A stretch of DNA of 44,608 nt from Prosthecobacter sp. (lineage in GTDB: Bacteria > Verrucomicrobiota > Verrucomicrobiia > Verrucomicrobiales > Verrucomicrobiaceae), in assembly GCA_030827515.1 (NCBI GenBank), contig JAUREI010000010.1, forward strand, positions 1 through 44,608. Reading direction: 5' to 3'. Positions 1 through 6,888 of the stretch are shown piece by piece. Numbering within the stretch: position 1 is the stretch's first letter; every line of letters begins with the position of its first letter. The position numbers and the translations under genes were made by a program. The notes beneath the pieces were generated by a model. It did not search any database and was not told the DNA's origin. It saw only the letters and a program-made list of their open reading frames with translations.

Positions 1-606
1 GCCAAGGCGATTCTGGAGGAGGCGGGCTATGAAGTCCTCGTCTTCGCCGCCACCGGCACCGGAGGCCGCATCATGGAAAGCCTGATTGAAAGCGGCATGA
101 TCAGCGGCGTCCTCGACATCACCACCACGGAATGGGCCGACGAACTCGTCGGCGGCGTGCTGAATGCCGGCCCCCACCGACTGGAGGCCGCCGGCAAGGC
201 CGGTGTGCCGGCCATCGTCACCCCGGGCTGCCTCGACATGGTCAACTTTGGCGAACCGGCCAGTGTGCCGGAAAAGTTCAAGAACCGCCGCTTCTACGCG
301 CACAATCCGCAGGTCACCCTGATGCGGACCAACGCCGGGGAATGCACCGAACTCGGGCGCATCCTGGCCGAAAAGCTCAACGCCTACAGCGCCCCGGTCA
401 CCGTCCTCATCCCGCGCCGGGCGATCAGTGTCATCAGTGCCCCCGGTCAGCCCTTTCACGACCCTGAAGCCGACGAGGCCCTGTTCGGCAGCCTGAAGGC
501 GCACCTGAGTGTCGACATCCCCGTGGTCGAAATGGACTGCGAGATCAACGCCCCCGAATTCGCCGCGGCCTGCGCGCACACCCTGTTGGCCCAGTTGGGC
601 CGCTGA
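1..606 (+). CDS. Tm-1-like ATP-binding / UPF0261 family protein (5' truncated)
   Basis: The reading frame is open from the first base, so the gene begins upstream of the window and only the C-terminal ~201 residues are present. The stretch has features I associate with the UPF0261/Tm-1-like family: a glycine-rich GTGGR near the left edge, a TTTEWADELVGGV segment, the TPGCLDMVNFG segment, and a C-terminal PVTVLIPRRAISVIS strand followed by an alpha/beta tail. Members are related to the N-terminal domain of the tomato Tm-1 resistance protein and bind ATP, but their bacterial role is not settled. The gene ends 48 nt before the NagZ-like gene on the same strand, so the two may be cotranscribed. 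Family assignment is from recognition of the sequence; the function is unknown. Confidence 0.8.
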   Translation, partial: AKAILEEAGYEVLVFAATGTGGRIMESLIESGMISGVLDITTTEWADELVGGVLNAGPHRLEAAGKAGVPAIVTPGCLDMVNFGEPASVPEKFKNRRFYAHNPQVTLMRTNAGECTELGRILAEKLNAYSAPVTVLIPRRAISVISAPGQPFHDPEADEALFGSLKAHLSVDIPVVEMDCEINAPEFAAACAHTLLAQLGR

Positions 607-654
607 GGAATCTCAGGTCTCAGATTCTCCAATCTTCGATCCCCCATCTCCCCC

Positions 655-1752
655 ATGTCCCTCGGCCAACTTCTCCTCACTGGCGTTCCAGGCCCCGTCC
701 TTGATGCTGAAACCGCCGCGCGCTTCAAGAAACTGCAGCCCGGTGGCTTCATCCTGTTCGGCCGCAACATCCAGTCGCCCGAGCAACTGCGAAAACTCAT
801 CGACGACCTGCGCGATCTCTCAGAGATCGAGCCCTTCATCACCATCGACCAGGAAGGCGGCCGTGTCTCGCGCCTGCGCCTGATCGGCGAGGAACCCCCG
901 AACGCCCAGCAACTGCGCGACAAGGGCGATCCCACCCTCATCAAGCAGCACGGCCGCCTTACCGGCCAGCTTTTGCGCCTGTTCGGCTTCAACCTCGACC
1001 TCTGTCCGGTGCTCGACATCTCCTACGACGATGCCGCCGACAACTCGCTCAAGGGTCGCTGCTGGGGACGGGACCCGCAGCAGGTCATCAGCAACGCCGG
1101 CACCTTCAACCGCGCCCTGCGCAAAGAGGGCATTCTCTCCTGCGGCAAGCATTTCCCCGGCTACGGCCCGGCGGAGTGCGATCCCCATGAATTCCTGCCC
1201 GTGATTGCGAAGAGCCGCGAGGAGATGGCGATGAGCGAACTGCTGCCCTACAGCGCCCTTCTGCCGGAACTCGACAGCGTGATGACCTGCCACAGCAACT
1301 ACACCGCCTACGACCCCGACCGCGGCCGCTGGCCGGCCAGCCTCAGCCACAACGTCTGCACCCGACTGCTGCGCGACCAACTCGGCTTTGAAGGCCTCGC
1401 CATGACTGACGACCTCGACATGGGTGCGATCCTCAACGAGGTCACCTTCGAGCAGGCCATCCAGGAGGCTGTGCGCGCCGGCAACGATCTCGTCATGATC
1501 TGCCACCGGCTCGAGATGGTCGAACTTGCCCGCCAGCACCTCGAGGGCGTCGAACACCCCATCCTTCACGACGCCCTGCTGCGCATCGAGAAAACCAAGA
1601 AGCGCCTGCGGGCTCCCGATGTCTTCAGACTGGACCGCTTTGCGGAACTCAACCGCGAGATCTGGGACCTGCGGGTCGCCACACTCGGCGAGGAGCGCGC
1701 CAGCATCCTCAGCGTCGAGGACGGCAAACGCTCGCCGGTCGAACTCTACTGA
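655..1752 (+). CDS. nagZ: Beta-N-acetylhexosaminidase, glycoside hydrolase family 3 (NagZ-like)
   Basis: A 365-residue protein with the single-domain GH3 layout of NagZ, which removes N-acetylglucosamine from muropeptides or chitooligosaccharides. Visible motifs are DQEGGRV (residues 65-71), KHFPGYG (165-171, usually KHFPGHG), DPHEFLP (176-182, with H178 at the place of the general acid/base His) and MTDDLDMGA (250-258, with D252 as the expected nucleophile). No signal peptide is evident, which fits a cytoplasmic muropeptide-recycling enzyme. The start follows the previous gene by 48 nt, and the stop is directly adjacent to the stop of the convergent glycosyltransferase gene (1752/1753), so no terminator space exists between them. 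Classification as GH3 is firm; peptidoglycan recycling as the substrate pathway is inferred. Confidence 0.88.
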   Translation: MSLGQLLLTGVPGPVLDAETAARFKKLQPGGFILFGRNIQSPEQLRKLIDDLRDLSEIEPFITIDQEGGRVSRLRLIGEEPPNAQQLRDKGDPTLIKQHGRLTGQLLRLFGFNLDLCPVLDISYDDAADNSLKGRCWGRDPQQVISNAGTFNRALRKEGILSCGKHFPGYGPAECDPHEFLPVIAKSREEMAMSELLPYSALLPELDSVMTCHSNYTAYDPDRGRWPASLSHNVCTRLLRDQLGFEGLAMTDDLDMGAILNEVTFEQAIQEAVRAGNDLVMICHRLEMVELARQHLEGVEHPILHDALLRIEKTKKRLRAPDVFRLDRFAELNREIWDLRVATLGEERASILSVEDGKRSPVELY

Positions 1753-2757
1753 TCAGGCCACCAGCAGGAAGTCCTGCCCTTCCCGCCAGCCGCGTTCCCG
1801 CAGGTGGTCATGGATCTGCGCGCGCGCTCCGCGGGCAGCGACCCCGGCCAGAAGAAAACTCGTCGCCGGGTCCGGCAAATCATCGGCGAGCCGCACCGGC
1901 CGGCCATCGCGGTGGCGACCGCGCTTCGCCGGATCGACATCGATGAAGCCGGCCAAGCGCAGGCCCTCGGCCTCCAGCGCGTCGAAACGGCGGCGCGTGA
2001 CCCGGCCCGCGCCCCACAGCCAGAGCGCCCGTCCGGGAGCGACCTCACGGCGCAGCCAACGCGCCAGGTAACCCGCCTTGATCCGGTAGAACGCCTCCAC
2101 CGCATAACGCGGATCGCGCCGCGACAGCCGCTGCGGCGGATCGTTCCAGACCAGCAGTTCCTCCGGGCACTTGGCAAAGCGCACCCCCGCCTCCAGCCAG
2201 CGCAGCCAAAGCTCATAGTCCTCCGGGAAATACCCTTCCCGCCAGCCGCCATGACGCTCCAGCAGCTCGCGCCGGAACAGCACGCTCGGGTGCGCCACCG
2301 GTGCCTCAACAAACCGCCGCAGGCTCATCCGCTCGGCACTGTCCTGCGCGTTGATCCAGTCGACATGCTCCGCATAACCCGCCGCCGCCCCACCGTAGCG
2401 GACGCGACAGGACACCAGCCCGGCCGCCGGTTCGTCTTCCAGCCACGCCACCTGGCGGGCGAGTCGCTGCGGATGCATCAGGTCATCCGCATCCATGCGC
2501 GCCAGATAACGCCCCTGACAAGCCGCCGCCCCCGCCTGCAGCGCCCCGGCAATGCCCTGTGGCGGCGTCTGCAGCACCCGCACCCGCGGATCGGCCGCGG
2601 CCCAGGCTTTGAGCAACTCCGGCGTCGCATCGACCGAGCCGTCATCGACCGCGACCAATTCCCAGTCCCCCAGCGTCTGCGCACGGATCGAGTCCAGCGC
2701 CGCCGGCAGCGTCGCCGCCCCGTCCCGCACCGGCAAAAGAATGGACACAAGCGCCAT
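1753..2757 (-). CDS. Family 2 glycosyltransferase with C-terminal Rossmann-like domain
   Basis: A 334-residue GT-A fold glycosyltransferase: the SILLPVRD start strand, DDG (residues 38-40), the metal-binding DAD (89-91) and the acceptor-side EDYELWLRW (from residue 179) are all in place. After about residue 235 comes an additional ~100-residue segment opening with WLWGAGRVTRR and GFIDVDPAKRG, which reads like a small nucleotide-binding Rossmann unit similar to the C-terminal domain of some sugar C-methyltransferases. No transmembrane segments are seen. The sugar donor and acceptor cannot be told from sequence. The gene stands alone; it converges on nagZ with no gap between stop codons. Confidence 0.85.
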   Translation of the reverse strand: MALVSILLPVRDGAATLPAALDSIRAQTLGDWELVAVDDGSVDATPELLKAWAAADPRVRVLQTPPQGIAGALQAGAAACQGRYLARMDADDLMHPQRLARQVAWLEDEPAAGLVSCRVRYGGAAAGYAEHVDWINAQDSAERMSLRRFVEAPVAHPSVLFRRELLERHGGWREGYFPEDYELWLRWLEAGVRFAKCPEELLVWNDPPQRLSRRDPRYAVEAFYRIKAGYLARWLRREVAPGRALWLWGAGRVTRRRFDALEAEGLRLAGFIDVDPAKRGRHRDGRPVRLADDLPDPATSFLLAGVAARGARAQIHDHLRERGWREGQDFLLVA

Positions 2758-2864
2758 GCCTTACCGTGGCGAGCCTATGAGCCCTGCCAAGTCCGGCGCG
2801 CTGCTAACGTGCAGGCTGCTATTACCGCGTGTGGAGTGAACCCCTCTACCACCTTGCTGGCTGA

Positions 2865-3173
2865 CTAGGACCAAACGATGCCAATGCTGAAAAGCACCAC
2901 CATGAACAAATTGGTGGAGACGAGCACCAGGCTGCCCATGCGTTTTGGATGACCGCTCATGAGACCGCGCCAACCTGTGAAGAGCATGATCAAACTGCCT
3001 GCAATGACGGTCAGATTGAAGTTGAGGGGAGGCAAATAATCACGAGGCATAGCCGAGATTGCTGCGAAAATCAGCAGCCATTCAATGCAGGCGAGGGTCA
3101 AGCTCCATTCTGCCAAGAAAGCATTCCGAGGATCATTCGCTGAAATGAGCAGCCATTGAGTCTTCATGATCAT
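2865..3173 (-). CDS. Small three-helix membrane protein of unknown function
   Basis: The open frame extends to 3203 but its first residues look non-membrane; starts at 3173 or 3167 (the latter giving MKTQWLL) are more likely. The ~100-residue product has three hydrophobic stretches (around SLTLACIEWLLIFAAI, LTVIAGSLIMLF and LVLVSTNLFMVVLFSI) separated by short polar loops, so it is probably an inner-membrane protein. I do not recognise a family. The surrounding bases (about 2860-3290) are visibly richer in A+T than the rest of the window, which may mean recent acquisition or relaxed composition. No strong ribosome binding site is visible. The membrane pattern argues that the frame is real. 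Confidence 0.55.
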   Translation of the reverse strand: MIMKTQWLLISANDPRNAFLAEWSLTLACIEWLLIFAAISAMPRDYLPPLNFNLTVIAGSLIMLFTGWRGLMSGHPKRMGSLVLVSTNLFMVVLFSIGIVWS

Positions 3174-3388
3174 GCCAAATGGTTCAGCTGCTCTGCATGA
3201 CAAACTGCCCCAACAACCACGTCAATCATGCAACGAAACCGAAGATAATCCGTCAAGAAAAATGAGAGGCGGCGACGAAGAAGGGGAGTGTTTACCCCTA
3301 GTAACATGCGGCCCCTCAACATCTCCCCCGTTTCCATGATCCCTCATTCCCCGTTGCCTTCTCTCCCGTCCCGGGCATTTCATCCCTC

Positions 3389-4696
3389 ATGTCCGAAGTC
3401 GTAGTCATCGGGGCCGGTCCGGCCGGTTGCACCCTTGCCGCCCTGCTCGCCCAGAGAGGCATCGCCTGCACGGTGTTTGATGACGATCAACGCCCCGACC
3501 TGCTGGTGGGGGAATCGCTCATTCCGGGAGTCGTTCCCGTGTTCCGCCAGCTCGGCATCGAGGACCAGGTGGCGGCGATGTCGGTGCGCAAGCCGGGTGC
3601 CTCGTTCTTCGATGGCGCCGACGGCCCGCGCATCCACTTCAGCTTCACCAACGTCGCCGACCACCTCCCGCCCTACGCCTTCAACACGCCGCGGCCCGAA
3701 CTCGACAACCTGCTGCGCCGGCGCGCGGAGGAACTTGGAGCGCGCTTCCTCCATGCCCGCGCCCAACTCGAGCCGTGTGAGCGCGACGGCCAGCCGTCGG
3801 TGCGACTGAGCGCGGCGGACCGCTCCCTCCTCGGCCTGTCCGACGACGCCGAACCCTTCCTCGTGGATGCCTCAGGGCGTGCGCGGCTGCTGGCCCGCTT
3901 CCTGAACCTTCCAGCGCAGCGCGGAGGCCGCGACGATGTTGCCCTGTTCGCCCACTTCGTGGACTTTACCCACGACGAAGTGCCGGAGGGCCAGGTGATC
4001 ATCTCGCTGCTGCGCGCCGGCTGGAGCTGGCGAATCCCCCTGCCGGGCCGGTTGTCAGTGGGCGTGGTCCTGCCCAAGGACGTGGCCCGCTCGCTCGGGG
4101 CCACGCCGGAGGAGCGTCTCGAACGCATCCTCCGCGAGGATCCGGCCTTCGGCGGCCGCGGTGCGCAGGCCCGGCGCGTGACGCCGGTGATGACCTACAC
4201 GAACTACCAGTTGATCTCGAAACGCAGCCACGGCCCCGGGTGGGCCCTGCTGGGCGACGCCTTCGGCTTCAACGACCCCATGCTGTCGCCCGGCCTGTTC
4301 CTGTCGCTGCAGGGCGCGCGCGAACTCGACGCCTGCGTTTTCCGGCATGGCACGCGGTTGCTGCACCAGCCGGCTGCGCTGGCACGGGCACTCGACACCT
4401 ACAACCGGCGCATGACCGACTGGCATGAGGCCTGGAGCGAACTCATTGCCTACTTCTACGACGGCCGCATTTTCCGAATGCACCTGGCGGGCCGACACCT
4501 GGCGGAAAAGCCCTCGCCCTTCAAGGTGGCGAGCCACATGGAACGGCATTCCACGCGCCAGATCGCCAGCATGGCCTCGGGCGGGCGCACCCGTTCCGGC
4601 TACAGCCGTTGGCTGATTCGCCTGCTTTCCAACCACCTGATCTGGGGCGTGCCTCCAGCGGAGAACTTCGCGGTGCGCAACACGCTGTCAGCCTGA
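3389..4696 (+). CDS. FAD-dependent oxidoreductase of the flavin halogenase / geranylgeranyl reductase superfamily
   Basis: A 435-residue flavoprotein. The N-terminus carries the dinucleotide-binding GAGPAG motif (residues 8-13) preceded by a beta strand, then GESLIPG (41-47). GWSWRIP occupies residues 211-217 and matches the GWxWxIP signature of FADH2-dependent halogenases; a second FAD-binding GDAFGFNDP element follows further downstream. K68 in RKPGASF sits in the region where halogenases carry the lysine that activates hypochlorite, but I cannot verify the alignment. Similar proteins occur both as aromatic-polyene-cluster oxidoreductases and as true halogenases. No carrier protein or aromatic-substrate gene is adjacent; the ketosynthase pair in this window lies 36 kb away. 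Superfamily is firm, halogenating activity is unproven. Confidence 0.8.
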   Translation: MSEVVVIGAGPAGCTLAALLAQRGIACTVFDDDQRPDLLVGESLIPGVVPVFRQLGIEDQVAAMSVRKPGASFFDGADGPRIHFSFTNVADHLPPYAFNTPRPELDNLLRRRAEELGARFLHARAQLEPCERDGQPSVRLSAADRSLLGLSDDAEPFLVDASGRARLLARFLNLPAQRGGRDDVALFAHFVDFTHDEVPEGQVIISLLRAGWSWRIPLPGRLSVGVVLPKDVARSLGATPEERLERILREDPAFGGRGAQARRVTPVMTYTNYQLISKRSHGPGWALLGDAFGFNDPMLSPGLFLSLQGARELDACVFRHGTRLLHQPAALARALDTYNRRMTDWHEAWSELIAYFYDGRIFRMHLAGRHLAEKPSPFKVASHMERHSTRQIASMASGGRTRSGYSRWLIRLLSNHLIWGVPPAENFAVRNTLSA

Positions 4697-4704
4697 TCCG
4701 GGTC

Positions 4705-5346
4705 TCAGAGTTCCTTGATCCGCAGGTTACGGAACCAGGTCTTGTCCTTGTGATCGGTCAGCATGATGCGGCCCTTGCCGGGCGCGAAGCCCACCTTGGA
4801 CTTGAACTTGCTCTGGGCAATCTTGTCCTTCCAGTCCGGCGAGGTGGTGTCGGCCTCGCCGACCAGCACGCCGTTGAGCCAATGCTGCAGCTTGCCATCC
4901 CTGGCGACGATGCGGCTGGCGTTCCACTGGCCGGGCGGGTTGACCGGGGTCTTCACCGCCGTGGCCTGGATGTCGTAAAACGAGGCGGTCAGGCGCTTGG
5001 CACCGTTCTTGGAATCCGGATGCTTCTGGTCGTCGAGCATCTGATACTCGATGCCGAGCCACTCCTTGCCGCCAATCTGGGTGACCCAGTACTTGACGCC
5101 ATTGTTGCCGGCCTCGGCGATCTTCCACTCCCATTCGAACTCAAAGTTCGTGTATTCCTTGTCGCTGATGAGGTTGCCGCCCACTCCGTCGAGCACGAGA
5201 ACGCCATCCTCGATTTTCCAACCCGAACCGGGCGCCTTGCCGTCGGCGCCGCTCCAACCGGCGAGGCTTTTGCCGTCAAAAAGCGACACAGGTTCGGCGG
5301 CATGCAGGCCAAGGGCAAGCAGGGGGAGGAGGAACAGCGACTTCAT
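4705..5346 (-). CDS. Secreted DUF1080 (3-keto-disaccharide hydrolase-like) protein
   Basis: A 213-residue protein with a short signal peptide (hydrophobic MKSLFLLPLLALGLHA) followed at once by the hallmark LFDGKSLAGW start of DUF1080 domains. The whole mature part is one concanavalin-like beta-sandwich of normal length for the family, ending in TWFRNLRIKEL, also typical. Some members hydrolyse 3-keto-glycosides after a sugar dehydrogenase has oxidised the substrate; PVC bacteria often encode many paralogues. The neighbouring genes give no sugar dehydrogenase partner here. The gene converges on the flavoprotein gene with an 8-nt gap and lies 33 nt downstream of the aminotransferase on the same strand, so it may be its operon partner. 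Confidence 0.87.
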   Translation of the reverse strand: MKSLFLLPLLALGLHAAEPVSLFDGKSLAGWSGADGKAPGSGWKIEDGVLVLDGVGGNLISDKEYTNFEFEWEWKIAEAGNNGVKYWVTQIGGKEWLGIEYQMLDDQKHPDSKNGAKRLTASFYDIQATAVKTPVNPPGQWNASRIVARDGKLQHWLNGVLVGEADTTSPDWKDKIAQSKFKSKVGFAPGKGRIMLTDHKDKTWFRNLRIKEL

Positions 5347-5379
5347 GGGCTCGCATCCATGGCCGGGCCGGCGTTCCGG

Positions 5380-6213
5380 TCAAGCGCCGAGGTGGGCGGC
5401 GTAGGCGGCCTGCACCGCAAGCGTCACCGGCCCGGGCGCGGCCAGCGTGCGACCGTCAATCTCGGCAATCGGATGGACGTCGCGGGTCGAGGAGGTCAGA
5501 AAGGCCTCCTCGCAGCGCGTCAGCACCTCCGCCGGCAGGGCGGTTTCCGCACAGGCGATGCCGGCTGCCGCGCAGGCCTGCAGCACCAGCAGGCGGGTGA
5601 CACCCGCCAGGCAGCCGGAATCCAGCGGCGGGGTGTGCAGGCGTCCCTCGAGCACAACGAAGACGTTGGAGCCGGTGCCCTCGCAAAGTTCGCCCCGGGT
5701 GTTCGCCACCAGGGCTTCGCCGCAGCCACGGCGTTTCGCCTCGGCGAGGGCGATGACGTTCTCGGCATAGGAAATGCTTTTCACACCGGCGAGCGCGCCC
5801 TTCTCGTTGCGGGTCCAGGGCACGAGGCAGACCTTCTCGGTCGCCGCCCAAGTGTTCAGCGGCATGGCAGCGACCAACCGGGTCCCCTGCCCCGCCCCGC
5901 GGTCCGAGCCGAGCGGTCCGTCGCCACTGGTCTGGGTGACCCGCACGCGCGCCTCAATCAGGCCGTTGGCCGACAGCGCCGCCTGGATGGCCGTCGCAAA
6001 CTCCGTCTCGTCCATGGCGGACAGGCCAAGGGCCTTGCAGGAACGCACGAGCCGTTGCCAGTGCTCGTGCAGGCCGATGACGCGGCCGCCGCGCACGGCC
6101 AGGGTCTCGAAGACACCGTCGCCAACCAGCAACCCGTGTTCGAAAGGCGAGATCCTCGCTGCCTCGGCGGGCAGCAGACGGCCGTTGAGCCAGATCTGGA
6201 CGGGGGTGGACAT
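5380..6213 (-). CDS. Class IV PLP aminotransferase (aminodeoxychorismate lyase / branched-chain aminotransferase-like)
   Basis: A 277-residue fold-type IV PLP enzyme. The start reads VWLNGR-like (QIWLNGRLLP), followed by GLLVGDGVFETLAVRGG, the standard substrate-side loop. The PLP lysine is expected at K145 in GVKSISYAENV; ELCEGTGSNVFVV around residues 176-187 is the family's cofactor-phosphate binding signature, and GCLAGVTR supplies the last phosphate contact. Length matches PabC, IlvE and D-amino-acid transaminases, which cannot be separated confidently by eye. HEHWQRL at residues 49-55 replaces the more common HLxRL. No pabA/pabB or ilv genes are nearby, so I leave the symbol blank. It diverges from the GNAT gene. 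Confidence 0.85.
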   Translation of the reverse strand: MSTPVQIWLNGRLLPAEAARISPFEHGLLVGDGVFETLAVRGGRVIGLHEHWQRLVRSCKALGLSAMDETEFATAIQAALSANGLIEARVRVTQTSGDGPLGSDRGAGQGTRLVAAMPLNTWAATEKVCLVPWTRNEKGALAGVKSISYAENVIALAEAKRRGCGEALVANTRGELCEGTGSNVFVVLEGRLHTPPLDSGCLAGVTRLLVLQACAAAGIACAETALPAEVLTRCEEAFLTSSTRDVHPIAEIDGRTLAAPGPVTLAVQAAYAAHLGA

Positions 6214-6296
6214 GCCCGGACATGACGCAGCCCGGGCTTTCCTTCAAGCGGCGAAAACAGTTCATGACATCGGCGCCGACTGTGAAATGGGTGACC

Positions 6297-6884
6297 ATGC
6301 TCCGTCTGGAAAACGTTCACGGCCCCCGCCTCGCCCCGCATCTCGATGCCCTTGGCGCCCTGCGCATCGCCGTGTTCAGGGATTACCCCTACCTGTACGA
6401 CGGCACGCTGGACTATGAACGCGACTACCTGCGCACCTACCTGACCAGCCCGGACAGCCTCGTGGTGCTGGTGATCGATGACGAAACCTTGGTGGGTGCC
6501 AGCACCTGCCTGCCGCTGGCCCAGGAGGGACCGGAGTTTCAGGCGCCCTTCGGTCAGGCCGGCCTCGAGATTGACGGCATCTGCTACTTTGGCGAGTCCA
6601 TCCTGCTGCCTGACTACCGCGGCCGCGGCATCGGCAAGCGCTTCTTCCAGCGCCGTGAGGAACACGCGCAAAAACTCGGAGCCCGCCTGACGACCTTCTG
6701 CGCGGTCGATCGGCCCGACGACCACCCTTTGCGCCCCCCGGGCTACCGGCCGCTCGACGAGTTCTGGACGTCGCTCGGCTACCTCAGGAGGCCCGAGTTG
6801 CGGGCCGAGTTTGTCTGGAAGGAAATCGGCGAGGCGGCGGAATCGCCCAAGCCGCTGACCTTCTGGACCCGGGACTGGCCGTGA
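6297..6884 (+). CDS. GNAT family N-acetyltransferase
   Basis: The open frame starts at 6222, only 8 nt from the divergent aminotransferase start, leaving no room for a promoter; the ATG at 6297 (or 6264) is more plausible and gives a ~195-residue GNAT protein. The acetyl-CoA pyrophosphate loop is visible in LLPDYRGRGIGKRFF, preceded by the FGESI beta-4 strand and followed by a helix and an ALR-free C-terminal region with a GYRPLDEFWTSLGY segment. The long substrate side between the first helix and beta-4 is typical of single-domain acetyltransferases of unknown substrate. Ends 4 nt before the stop of the convergent glgE gene. Confidence 0.78.
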   Translation: MLRLENVHGPRLAPHLDALGALRIAVFRDYPYLYDGTLDYERDYLRTYLTSPDSLVVLVIDDETLVGASTCLPLAQEGPEFQAPFGQAGLEIDGICYFGESILLPDYRGRGIGKRFFQRREEHAQKLGARLTTFCAVDRPDDHPLRPPGYRPLDEFWTSLGYLRRPELRAEFVWKEIGEAAESPKPLTFWTRDWP

Positions 6885-6888
6885 CCCC

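Noticed and set aside
4609-6225. Long plus-strand frame across the DUF1080 and aminotransferase genes
   Set aside because: It is antisense to two genes with recognised domains and starts inside the flavoprotein gene; composition is a GC shadow.
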